DNA of 64,000 nt from Devosia yakushimensis. GTDB taxonomy: Bacteria > Pseudomonadota > Alphaproteobacteria > Rhizobiales > Devosiaceae. The stretch lies in the NCBI RefSeq assembly GCF_030159855.1, contig NZ_BSNG01000004.1, positions 1-64,000 on the forward strand. The letters run 5' to 3'. Under the pieces are notes generated by a model. That model was not told where the DNA came from. It saw only the letters and a program-made list of their open reading frames with translations, and did no database searches. The translations under genes and the position numbers were made by a program. Below are positions 26,181-34,073 of the stretch, one piece after another. Positions within the stretch are counted from its first letter, which is position 1. Each line of letters opens with the position of its first letter.

Positions 26181-26277
26181 GTCATCCCGGCGCAGGCCGG
26201 GATCCATGCTGAAGGCCATCCGAACATCCAATGCCCGGAGAGTGCACAGCATGGATTCCGGCCTGCGCCGGAATGAC
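26181..26277. repeat. family A inverted repeat pair
   Basis: Arms 26181-26210 (GTCATCCCGGCGCAGGCCGG...) and 26248-26277 are inverse copies matching in 28 of 30 positions. Together with 26351-26425 they fill the gene-free gap 26011-26523. Confidence 0.8.
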
Positions 26278-26350
26278 GCGGTGGATGGATGAGTACGTGC
26301 CGGTTTCCTACCCGCGTATTTGCCGTGCGCCGCCCACACCCACCGCCGCT

Positions 26351-26425
26351 TCCCTCGGGCTTGACCCGAGGGCCCCTCCCAATCCGGCACAAGCGGCGAA
26401 TGGCCCTCGGGTCAAGCCCGAGGGA
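26351..26425. repeat. perfect 24-bp inverted repeat with self-folding arms
   Basis: The arms at 26351-26374 and 26402-26425 are exact inverse copies separated by 27 bases. Each arm is itself a hairpin: CCCTCGGG-CTTGA-CCCGAGGG. It lies beyond the 3' end of the PAS-GGDEF-EAL gene, so it may stabilise or end that message. Confidence 0.8.
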
Positions 26426-26523
26426 GGCGATCGTGGTGCGTGGGATTGGGGGCACTCCCACTTTCACTTCGTCATCCAGCACGACGACGCAGCGGGGTGG
26501 GTAAATCCCCCCAACACCACTAC

Positions 26524-28692
26524 CTACGACGCCTTCTTCCGCTCGGCTTCGCTCGCCCCCTTCTCGCTCTGCAGCAAATTGGCGAGCGCCGCGGGCGGCA
26601 GGGGTGGGGAAAACAAAAAGCCCTGCACTTCCGAACAGCCCTCGGCCCGGACCATGGCCAATTGCTCTTCGGTTTCCACCCCCTCGGCAGTGGTGGACAT
26701 GCCCAGCGACTGGCCCAGCCCGATCACCGCCCGGATAATCGCCTGGCTGTCCTGCCGGCTGGTGAGGTCGGCCATGAAGGAGCGGTCGATCTTGATCTTG
26801 TCGAAGGGAAAGCTGCGCAGATAGGAAAGCGAGGAATAACCGGTGCCGAAATCGTCCATGGAGATGCGCACGCCCATGGCGCGCAGCTCATGGAGTGCCT
26901 TGAGCACGCTTTCGCTCTCGGCCAGCAGCAGCGATTCGGTGATCTCCAGCTCCAGCCGCGTTGGCGCCAGCCGCGCTTCGCTCAGCGCGGACTTGACGAG
27001 GCCCACAAGGTCCCGGCTCTTGAACTGGATGGGCGAGAGATTGACCGCCACCCGCACCTCGCCCGGCCAGGTCGCCGCCGTCCGGCAGGCCTCGCGCAGC
27101 ACCCATTCCCCGATCGGCACGATGAGCCCGGTTTCCTCGGCAATGGGAATGAATTCGACGGGGGAAATCGTGCGATCGTCATGGTCCCAGCGCAACAGGG
27201 CCTCGACGCAGGTGACCCGGTTTTCCTTGAGGCCCAGCAGCGGCTGGTAGACCAGCCGCAATTCCTGGCGCTGCAAAGCCAGCCGCAACCCGGCCTCGAT
27301 GGAGCGCCGCTGCTGCAGCGCCGCATCCATCCCCGCTTCGAAGAAATGATAGGTCGAGCGCCCTTCGCTCTTGGCCTTGTAGAGCGCCAGATCGGCATTC
27401 TTGACCAGCGTATCGGTCTTGACGCCATCGCCCGGCCCCAGCGCAATGCCCACGCTGACGCCGATCTCGATCTGCTGGCCGGCAATGTTCATCGGCGCCG
27501 AAATCGCCTTGATGATGCGATCGGCCACCTTCGCCGCGTCCCCCGCATTGTCCACCGGCCGCATCAGAATGGCGAATTCATCGCCCCCCAGCCGGGCCAG
27601 CAGGTCGGTTTCCCGCGTCGTGCCCCAGAGCCTTGCCGAAGCCTGCTTGATCACCTCGTCGCCCACCGCATGGCCCAGCGTGTCATTGACCGCCTTGAAG
27701 TGATCGAGATCGAGATAGAGCACGGCCGCCATTTCCCCGCGCCCCAGCCCCGCCTCGGTCTTGGCCATCTGTTCGAGGAATTCGATGCGATTGGGCAGGT
27801 CGGTCAGGGCGTCGTGCCGCGCCAGGTGCCGGATGCGCGCCTCGTTCTGGCGCTGTTCGGTAATGTCTTCATGGGTCGAGACCCACCCGCCATCTTTCAT
27901 CGGATGGTGCTGCATCAGGATGACGCGGCCATTGAGCTCGTGCACGGTCTTGCCATATTCGCGGCGCGCGATCACCTCGCGCCTCCAGATGACATATTCC
28001 TCCCGCGTGCCCGATGCGCTCATGCCCACATCGAACAGATGCCCTAAAATATCCTCGAGCTGGGTGCCCGGCTTATGGAAGCGCTCGGGAAGATTGTAGA
28101 TCTTGATATAGGGCTGGTTGCAGATGACCAGGCGCCCCTTGGGATCGAACATGCAGAGGCCCTGGCTGATATTGTTGACCGCCGCATCGAGCCTGATGTT
28201 CTGCCGCTCGAGTTCGAGCTTGCGCTTGGCCACGATTTCGGTGCGCGCGATCTCGTCGGTAACGTCCTCATGCGTCACCACCCAACCCAGCGCGTCCGAA
28301 TAGATATGGGCGGTTTCAACGATCCGCCCGCCATGCACCACTTCCTGGCTTTTGTAACGGGCCCCGCTGCGATTGCCGAGCAGCTCGGCCGTATAGGCCT
28401 CGTAAAAGCCCTGCGCGCCCTGTTCGGGGTGGTTGCCCAGCCGGGCCGAGAGTTCCACCACCTCTTCAAGGCTCATGCCCCGCCGGACCTGATCGAGCCG
28501 GAAGCCATAGAGATCGCGCCAGTTCTTGTTCCACATGACGAGGCGGAACTGGGGTGACCAGACGCAGAAACCATAGGGAATATTTTCGAGGGCCGCATCG
28601 AGCAGCAGCGCCTCGGCCATCTCGCTCAAGCTGCCCGCGTCTTCTGACCGCACCAGCCGATAACTCCCCCGCCCGCCTGCCCCTGCATTCAT
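26524..28692 (-). CDS. PAS-PAS-GGDEF-EAL cyclic-di-GMP protein
   Basis: A 722-residue soluble sensor. Two PAS domains of the PAS-7 type (about residues 30-150, IPYGFCVWSPQFRLVMWNKN; and 170-285, NISQGLCMFDPKGRLVICNQ) precede a diguanylate cyclase domain with intact GGDEF and a phosphodiesterase domain with EALLRW, NLSPIQF, MDDFGTGYSSL and AEGVET. Both catalytic signatures are intact. There is no membrane segment, unlike the GGDEF-EAL protein at 1510. The ATG at 28692 gives the full first PAS domain. It is a single gene downstream of argG on the same strand; the signal sensed is unknown. Confidence 0.9.
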   Translation of the reverse strand: MNAGAGGRGSYRLVRSEDAGSLSEMAEALLLDAALENIPYGFCVWSPQFRLVMWNKNWRDLYGFRLDQVRRGMSLEEVVELSARLGNHPEQGAQGFYEAYTAELLGNRSGARYKSQEVVHGGRIVETAHIYSDALGWVVTHEDVTDEIARTEIVAKRKLELERQNIRLDAAVNNISQGLCMFDPKGRLVICNQPYIKIYNLPERFHKPGTQLEDILGHLFDVGMSASGTREEYVIWRREVIARREYGKTVHELNGRVILMQHHPMKDGGWVSTHEDITEQRQNEARIRHLARHDALTDLPNRIEFLEQMAKTEAGLGRGEMAAVLYLDLDHFKAVNDTLGHAVGDEVIKQASARLWGTTRETDLLARLGGDEFAILMRPVDNAGDAAKVADRIIKAISAPMNIAGQQIEIGVSVGIALGPGDGVKTDTLVKNADLALYKAKSEGRSTYHFFEAGMDAALQQRRSIEAGLRLALQRQELRLVYQPLLGLKENRVTCVEALLRWDHDDRTISPVEFIPIAEETGLIVPIGEWVLREACRTAATWPGEVRVAVNLSPIQFKSRDLVGLVKSALSEARLAPTRLELEITESLLLAESESVLKALHELRAMGVRISMDDFGTGYSSLSYLRSFPFDKIKIDRSFMADLTSRQDSQAIIRAVIGLGQSLGMSTTAEGVETEEQLAMVRAEGCSEVQGFLFSPPLPPAALANLLQSEKGASEAERKKAS

Positions 28693-28773
28693 GCTGGCGG
28701 AAAGCTAGAGTTTTCCGATTAATGACCCATTAAGGGCATCCGCCGGGCCCTGAAAGCCCGGCGGAAAGCTGCA

Positions 28774-29997
28774 TTATTTGCCGGCCTTCTGGTTGCGGGC
28801 GGCATAAGTCTTGAGCCGCAGACCATTGAGCTTGATAAAGCCCTCGGCATCGTGATGGTCGTAAGTGCCCGAACCTTCCTCGAAGGTAACCAGGTCCATT
28901 GAATAAAGCGAATAGGGCGAGGTGCGGGCGATGACGCTGGCCTGGCCCTTATAGAGCTTGACCGTCACGTCGCCGGTGACGAATTGCTGGCTCTTGTCGA
29001 TCAGCGCCTGCAGCATTTCGCGCTCGGGCGCATACCAGAAGCCATTATAGATCAGCTCGGCATATTTGGGCATCAGCTCATCCTTGAGATGGGCTTCCCC
29101 GCGATCGAGCGTGATCGATTCAATGCCGCGATGGGCCACCAGCAGGATCGTGCCACCGGGGGTCTCATAGAGCCCGCGCGACTTCATGCCGACGAAGCGG
29201 TTCTCGACCAGATCGAGCCGGCCCACGCCATGCTTGCCGCCCAGCTCATTGAGCTTGGTGAGCAGCGCTGCGGGCGACAGCTTTTCGCCATTGATCGAGA
29301 CCGGATCGCCCTTTTCGTAGCCGATGGTGATGACCTCGGCTTCGTTGGGCGCGTCTTCGGGATTGACCGTGCGCTGGGCGACATAATCGGGTGCCGGCAC
29401 GGCGGGGTCTTCCAGCACCATACCTTCGGACGAGGTGTGCAGCAGATTGGCATCGACCGAGAACGGCGCCTCGCCGCGCTTGTCCTTGGCGATCGGAATC
29501 TGGTTCTTCTCGGCATAATTGAGCAGCGCGGTGCGGCTCTGCAGATCCCATTCGCGCCAGGGCGCGATCACCTTGATGGCGGGATCGAGCGCATTGGCGG
29601 TCAATTCGAACCGCACCTGGTCATTGCCCTTGCCGGTCGCGCCATGGGAAATGGCGTCAGCCCCGGTTTCCTGGGCGATCTCGACCAGGCGCTTGGCGAT
29701 CAGCGGGCGGGCAATGGAGGTGCCCAGCAGATATTGCCCCTCATAGACCGTGTTGGCGCGGAACATGGGGAACACGAAATCGCGCACGAATTCCTCGCGC
29801 AGATCCTCGATGCGGATATCCTTGATGCCGAACATCTCGGCCTTCTTGCGCGCCGGCTCCAGCTCTTCGCCCTGGCCCAGATCGGCGGTGAAGGTCACCA
29901 CCTCGCAATTATAGGTCTCCTGCAGCCATTTGAGGATGATGGAGGTATCGAGCCCGCCCGAATAGGCCAGCACGACCTTTTTGATGTCTTTTGCCAT
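28774..29997 (-). CDS. argG: argininosuccinate synthase
   Basis: A 407-residue enzyme joining citrulline and aspartate with ATP, the penultimate step of arginine synthesis. The N-type ATP pyrophosphatase P-loop AYSGGLDTS is at residues 10-18; the citrulline/aspartate-binding blocks SHGATGKGNDQVRFE and RTVNPEDAPNEAE are intact. Length is standard. It is divergent from an Lrp-family regulator with 113 bp between starts, so control by that regulator is possible. Confidence 0.97.
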   Translation of the reverse strand: MAKDIKKVVLAYSGGLDTSIILKWLQETYNCEVVTFTADLGQGEELEPARKKAEMFGIKDIRIEDLREEFVRDFVFPMFRANTVYEGQYLLGTSIARPLIAKRLVEIAQETGADAISHGATGKGNDQVRFELTANALDPAIKVIAPWREWDLQSRTALLNYAEKNQIPIAKDKRGEAPFSVDANLLHTSSEGMVLEDPAVPAPDYVAQRTVNPEDAPNEAEVITIGYEKGDPVSINGEKLSPAALLTKLNELGGKHGVGRLDLVENRFVGMKSRGLYETPGGTILLVAHRGIESITLDRGEAHLKDELMPKYAELIYNGFWYAPEREMLQALIDKSQQFVTGDVTVKLYKGQASVIARTSPYSLYSMDLVTFEEGSGTYDHHDAEGFIKLNGLRLKTYAARNQKAGK

Positions 29998-30110
29998 GAT
30001 AGAACGCAGTTCCCTTGGATTACCGGCGGAACAATAGACCAGACCCGGCGCAATGATCTTGCGATTCCATCACGCTGGGCTCATTATCTGGCACAATCTG
30101 CCAATTTTGC

Positions 30111-30596
30111 TTGGACAGGAGACCAAAAATACCAATATCGCTCGATGCCATCGACCGCCGCATCCTCAAGGCCCTGCAGCGCAATGCCCGCATGAGCAAT
30201 GTCGAACTGGCCAACGAAGTGGGCCTCTCCCCCTCCCCCTGCCTGCGCCGGGTGAGGCTGCTCGAGGAATCGGGCGTCATCGAGCAGTACGTGGCCGTGC
30301 TCAACGGTCCCAAGGCCGGCGTGGGGCTGACCGTCTTCGTCCGCGTCTGGTTCAAGACCCAGGATTCCACCATTACCGCCCAATTTGCCGAAACGGTGCG
30401 AAAATTCCCCGAAGTGGTCGAATGCTACCTCACCACCGGGGAATGCGACGCCATCATGCGCGTGGTCACGGCGGACCTGCACGCCTATTGGCGCTTCCAG
30501 GCCGATTACCTCACCCGCATCCCCAGCGTGCAAAGCGTCAAGACGGATGTGCCCATGGAAACCATCAAGCGGAGTTATGAGCTGCCATTGGCGTGA
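30111..30596 (+). CDS. Lrp/AsnC family transcriptional regulator
   Basis: A 161-residue regulator with an N-terminal helix-turn-helix (LDAIDRRILKALQRNARMSN followed by LANEVGLSPSPCLRRVRLLE) and a C-terminal amino-acid-binding RAM domain (VFVRVWFKTQD, VVECYLTTGECDAIMRVVT). The only in-frame start ahead of the helix-turn-helix is a TTG at 30111, without a strong ribosome-binding site. Divergence from argG suggests an amino acid effector, perhaps arginine or a relative; this is inference. The next gene on the strand is a LysE-type exporter, a pairing often seen for Lrp-family regulators. Confidence 0.9.
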   Translation: MDRRPKIPISLDAIDRRILKALQRNARMSNVELANEVGLSPSPCLRRVRLLEESGVIEQYVAVLNGPKAGVGLTVFVRVWFKTQDSTITAQFAETVRKFPEVVECYLTTGECDAIMRVVTADLHAYWRFQADYLTRIPSVQSVKTDVPMETIKRSYELPLA

Positions 30597-30621
30597 GGGC
30601 ATCCCGGGTGCTTGGTTGTTG

Positions 30622-30724
30622 CCCTCCCTCCCCCTTGAGGGGAGGGCCGGGGTGGGGGTCGTTTGGTTTTGCGCAAGGGCCCGCCGACCCCCACCCTCAA
30701 TCCCTCCCCTCAAGGGGGAGGGAG
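30622..30724. repeat. family B inverted pair
   Basis: A reversed copy (30622-30661, CCCTCCCTCCCCCTTGAGGG...) faces a forward copy (30669-30724, starting near TTGCGCAAGGGCCCGCCGAC). Together they can form a long hairpin between the Lrp-type gene and the LysE-type gene. Confidence 0.75.
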
Positions 30725-30812
30725 ACGGATCAAGGTCCCCAAACGCACTCGCTTCCCCACGCCTGGCACGCTATGGCTAATCCCCCCATCCAATTCCCCC
30801 GCGGAAAAACCC

Positions 30813-31460
30813 ATGCCCGGCTTCGTTCCCGATCTCCCCGTCATCCTGGCCTTTGCGCTGGCGACTGTGGTTCTGGCCATCACGCCGGGGCCGGACATGG
30901 CGCTGCAGCTCAGCCGAGCGATCAATTATGGCCGCGCACATGGCCTGGCCTGCATGGCCGGCGCCATGGCGGGGATCATGGTGCATACCACGCTCGTCGC
31001 CCTGGGCATTTCCGTGCTGATCATCGCCGCCCCGCCTTTGTTCCTCGGCCTCAAGATCGTGGGCGCGCTCTACCTGCTCTGGCTCGCCTATCAGGCCGTC
31101 GTCCACGGCGGAGGCCTGCGCATTGCCGAGGCCGCCAAGCGTCAGCCAACGCTTGGCCAGAGCTTTGCCACCGGCATCGGCATCAACCTGCTCAACCCCA
31201 AGGTCGTGCTGTTCTTCGTGACCTTCCTGCCCCAATTCGTCGACGCACACGATCCATCCGCCACCGGCAAACTGTTCTTTCTCGGCGCCGAATTCGTACT
31301 GCTCTCGATCCCGTTGGGCGTCGCGACCGTCTTTGCCGCCGATTGGCTGGCCGCCGCCTTCCGCCACAGCAAATGGGTGGAACGCGCCCTCAACTGGAGC
31401 TTTGCGGCCATCTTCACCACCTTCGCCGTGACCATCCTCACCGCACAAGCCCGCCACTAG
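30813..31460 (+). CDS. LysE/RhtB family amino acid exporter
   Basis: A 215-residue, about six-helix exporter. Family hallmarks are LAITPGPDMALQLSRAINYG near the N-terminus, KIVGALYLLWLAYQA in the middle and NLLNPKVVLFFVTFLPQFV. Such proteins export basic or neutral amino acids or homoserine lactones. The ATG at 30813 (MPGFVPDLP) is chosen; an apparent upstream extension is translated repeat DNA. It follows an Lrp-type regulator, which may control it. Confidence 0.92.
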   Translation: MPGFVPDLPVILAFALATVVLAITPGPDMALQLSRAINYGRAHGLACMAGAMAGIMVHTTLVALGISVLIIAAPPLFLGLKIVGALYLLWLAYQAVVHGGGLRIAEAAKRQPTLGQSFATGIGINLLNPKVVLFFVTFLPQFVDAHDPSATGKLFFLGAEFVLLSIPLGVATVFAADWLAAAFRHSKWVERALNWSFAAIFTTFAVTILTAQARH

Positions 31461-31518
31461 CCATGATAGTCGCGCTCCCGAAACGGAAAAGTCTGCAACT
31501 TTTCCTGGTCACGCTCCG

Positions 31519-32367
31519 ATGAATTACCGCCACGCCTTTCATGCCGGCAATTTTGCCGATGTGGTCAAACACCTGATCCTGGTTCGCATTCTCGACTATC
31601 TCAAACGCAAGCAAGCCGCGTTCCGCGTGCTCGATACCCATGCCGGCGTCGGGCTCTATGATCTGGAGGGCGATCAGGCCGAGCGCACCGGGGAATGGCT
31701 CCAAGGCATTGCCCGCCTGGTGCAAACCGGTCTGCCCGCCGAGGCGGCGGAATTGGCAAAACCCTATCTCGACAGCGTCAAGGCGCAGAACCCCGATGGG
31801 CAATTGCGCTTTTATCCCGGCTCGCCCCTGATCACCCGTTCCCTGCTGCGCGAACAGGACCGGCTCTTTGCGCTGGAACTGCACCCCGCAGATGCCGAGG
31901 CACTGCGCGAAAACTTTGCCGGCGATTTCCAGACCCGCGTCACCCATCTCGACGGCTGGGCCGCTTTGGGCACCCATCTGCCGCCCAAGGAAAAGCGGGG
32001 CCTGGTGCTGATCGACCCCCCTTTCGAGGAGAAGGGCGAATTCACCCGCATGGTCCAGGGGCTCGTCAAAGGCCACCGCCGCTGGCCCGGCGGGATTTTT
32101 GCCTTCTGGTATCCGATCAAGGAGCCGAGCGAAGTGCAAAGCTTCGTCGCCGATCTCAAGGCCACCGGCATTCCAAAAATCCTGCGCATCGAACTGACCA
32201 TTCGCGCGCCCTCCACCCCGGCGCGGCTTTTCGGCACCGGCATGATCGTGGTCAATCCGCCCTATGCACTGGAAGAAGAAATGAAGCTGCTGCTACCGCC
32301 GCTGGCGGAACTCTTGGCCGATGCAGGCCGGGGCGGGTTCAGGATTGAGTGGGTGGCGGGGGAGTAG
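31519..32367 (+). CDS. rlmJ: 23S rRNA (adenine-2030-N6)-methyltransferase RlmJ
   Basis: A 282-residue SAM-dependent methyltransferase that modifies A2030 of 23S rRNA. The start MNYRHAFHAGNFADVVKH is diagnostic; FRVLDTHAGVGLYDL is the SAM-binding motif I and LIDPPFEEKGEF the catalytic motif IV. Length is normal. A pseudosymmetric late motif NPPYALEEE is also present. It stands alone, convergent with the PIN/antitoxin pair, with the stops adjacent. Confidence 0.95.
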   Translation: MNYRHAFHAGNFADVVKHLILVRILDYLKRKQAAFRVLDTHAGVGLYDLEGDQAERTGEWLQGIARLVQTGLPAEAAELAKPYLDSVKAQNPDGQLRFYPGSPLITRSLLREQDRLFALELHPADAEALRENFAGDFQTRVTHLDGWAALGTHLPPKEKRGLVLIDPPFEEKGEFTRMVQGLVKGHRRWPGGIFAFWYPIKEPSEVQSFVADLKATGIPKILRIELTIRAPSTPARLFGTGMIVVNPPYALEEEMKLLLPPLAELLADAGRGGFRIEWVAGE

Positions 32368-32769
32368 CTACCAAACGCGGCCGGGCCAGTTTTGCAGCGA
32401 TGCAATCTCGTCGAACACACTGTCGGCGGAAATCAGCGCGAGCCCTTCCGTCAGCGCGGTAGCGGCGACAATGCGGTCGAAGGGATCGCGATGCGCCCAA
32501 TCCATTGTCGCGGCCATCAGGCTGGCCTGGGGCGAGATGGGCAGAAGCCGTCCACCCTGCCTGTCCGCCGCCGCAATCAGTTCCGACAGGTGGGGCGCCA
32601 TTTCCGGCCATTTGCCCAAGCGCACCTTTTGCCCGATTTCATAGAGGCTGATGGCGCTGATCGAAACATCATCGGCAGCCTCGATAGCGGCCATGGCCGA
32701 GGCGGAAAGCCGGCCATCTGCTGTAAGCGTCCAGGCCCAGGCATGGGTGTCGAGCAGAATGCGGCTCAA
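32368..32769 (-). CDS. VapC-like PIN domain toxin
   Basis: A 133-residue PIN-domain ribonuclease of a type II toxin-antitoxin pair. The acidic active-site residues are visible in LLDTHAWAW, SLYEIGQK, HRDPFDRIVAATA and LISADSVFDE. A TTG at 32769 overlaps the antitoxin stop as TTGA and has GGAAGG six bases upstream, so it is preferred; a GTG at 32784 would add five residues. Expected to cleave RNA when unbound by the antitoxin. Confidence 0.9.
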   Translation of the reverse strand: MSRILLDTHAWAWTLTADGRLSASAMAAIEAADDVSISAISLYEIGQKVRLGKWPEMAPHLSELIAAADRQGGRLLPISPQASLMAATMDWAHRDPFDRIVAATALTEGLALISADSVFDEIASLQNWPGRVW

Positions 32770-32996
32770 TCCGCGCCTTCCCACTCGGCCAGCTCATCGT
32801 GGCTCATCGGCTCGAGGAAATCCGGGCCCGGCCCGAGATTTTCCGTCCATATGCCGATCTCGAAACGGCGCTGCTTGATCGGTACGATTTTGACGACCGG
32901 CCGCTTGCCCTTGGCGATGACGACTTCCTCGCCCGACAAAGCGGCATCGATGAGCTTGGAGAGATTGGTCTTGGCCGAGTGGACGGTGAATTGCAA
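32766..32996 (-). CDS. Phd/YefM-like antitoxin
   Basis: A 76-residue antitoxin with the Phd/YefM fold at its N-terminus (FTVHSAKTNLSKLIDAALSG, then EEVVIAKGKRPVVKIVPI) and an acidic C-terminal tail that would wrap the toxin (EPMSHDELAEWEGAD). The TTG at 32996 is chosen because the family normally begins with this strand and AGGAAG lies upstream; an ATG at 33059 would add 21 atypical residues. It precedes and overlaps the PIN gene by four bases. Pairs of this kind usually repress their own promoter. Confidence 0.88.
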   Translation of the reverse strand: MQFTVHSAKTNLSKLIDAALSGEEVVIAKGKRPVVKIVPIKQRRFEIGIWTENLGPGPDFLEPMSHDELAEWEGAD

Positions 32997-33061
32997 CGGA
33001 GCTTCCTTAGCTAAGTTAGCTACATATAACACATTGCCATCGGCATTTCCAGAAGCCACGG

Positions 33062-33481
33062 CTAAAGCTTGAATTCGTAATACTTGATCGTGTCCTCTTC
33101 TCCGCCAAAGCGGCGATAGAGGCCATTGGCCGCGTCATTATCGAGTTCAGTACCCAGCCATGCCTCTTCGCAGCCCAACTCGCGGGCCCAGGCGAAGAGT
33201 TCGGTGAGCATGGCCGTGGCAATACCCTGCCGCAGATAGGCGCTCGCCGTACCGACCTCATCGACATAGAGCTCGGTAACCTTGTCGGGATGGTAATGCA
33301 CGACGCCCACGCATTGCCCGACGACCAGATCGCCATCGAAAGCCAGCACCATCAGATGCCCTGGCGCATCGAGATAGGCCATGAGCCGGTCCAGCCGCAC
33401 CGCCTCGTCGAACACATCATCGGCAATATTGACCAGAAGCGGCGCATCGCCGGGCACCATGCGCCGATAGGTGATGGCCAT
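33062..33481 (-). CDS. GNAT family N-acetyltransferase
   Basis: A 139-residue GNAT protein. The acetyl-CoA-binding motif is degenerate but placed as expected: ELYVDEVGTASAYLRQGIAT followed by AMLTELFAWARELGCEEAWLGT, then DNDAANGLYRRFGG. The C-terminus EEDTIKYYEF is typical. It shares one base with the stop of the VOC gene (TGATG), so the two are co-translated. The substrate cannot be inferred; some related proteins act on aminoglycosides. Confidence 0.85.
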   Translation of the reverse strand: MAITYRRMVPGDAPLLVNIADDVFDEAVRLDRLMAYLDAPGHLMVLAFDGDLVVGQCVGVVHYHPDKVTELYVDEVGTASAYLRQGIATAMLTELFAWARELGCEEAWLGTELDNDAANGLYRRFGGEEDTIKYYEFKL

Positions 33482-33855
33482 CAGTCCGGCCGAACCTGGC
33501 TCATAATGGCCAGCGGCCGCCCTTCATTGTCGGAAAAAAACGCCATCCATTCCTCCAGGCCATCGGCATGGCGATGGATCATATGGGGAGGATCGACAAA
33601 CACCACGCCCCGGGCCGTCAATTCGGCGTGGCTGGCCGCAATGTCGGACACACGAAAATAGATGACATTGGCCTGCGACGGACCGGCTTCGGCGCTGAGC
33701 ATCAGCCGCACGCCGCCGCAATCGAAAAAGGCCAGCGGCCCATAGGTGTAAAGATGGGGCATGCCCAAGACATCCCGCCACCACGCCTCGGCCGCCTCGA
33801 TATCGGCAACACTGCGGCTGAGCTGGCCAATGGCGCCAAATTGGTTTGCTGTCAT
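33481..33855 (-). CDS. VOC superfamily (glyoxalase-like) protein
   Basis: A 124-residue VOC-fold protein beginning AIGQLSRSVADIEAAEAWWR with later blocks LYTYGPLAFFDCGGVRLMLS and DNEGRPLAIMSQV. These are the two halves of a glyoxalase/bleomycin-resistance module. The first strand lacks the common metal-ligand histidine. It is translationally coupled to the following acetyltransferase gene. The reaction is unknown. Confidence 0.85.
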   Translation of the reverse strand: MTANQFGAIGQLSRSVADIEAAEAWWRDVLGMPHLYTYGPLAFFDCGGVRLMLSAEAGPSQANVIYFRVSDIAASHAELTARGVVFVDPPHMIHRHADGLEEWMAFFSDNEGRPLAIMSQVRPD

Positions 33856-33884
33856 GGCCTAGCCTCCCCAACATGAAATGCCCC

Positions 33885-33989
33885 GATGTCATTCCGGCGA
33901 AGGCCGGAATCCATGCTGAGAGCTATCCCGCACCTGGATGCTCGCCGCTCGCTACGGACCTGGATCCCGGCCTTCGCCGGGATGACATC
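33885..33989. repeat. family A inverted repeat pair
   Basis: The left arm starts GATGTCATTCCGGCGAAGGC (33885) and the right arm ends CTTCGCCGGGATGACATC (33989). The element lies between the VOC gene and the end of rlmN. The same family is at 17240, 26181 and 35400. Confidence 0.8.
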
Positions 33990-34073
33990 GTGGATTATTC
34001 ATACTTTGAGGCAATTGCGCCCCTCCCCGCAAGGGGGGTGACGACTGAGAGGGTCAGTCAAAAAACTAAACGC

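Noticed and set aside
30663..30812. N-terminal extension of the LysE-type exporter
   Set aside because: The added residues are translated family B repeat (PTPTLNPSPQGGG); the membrane protein starts naturally at 30813.
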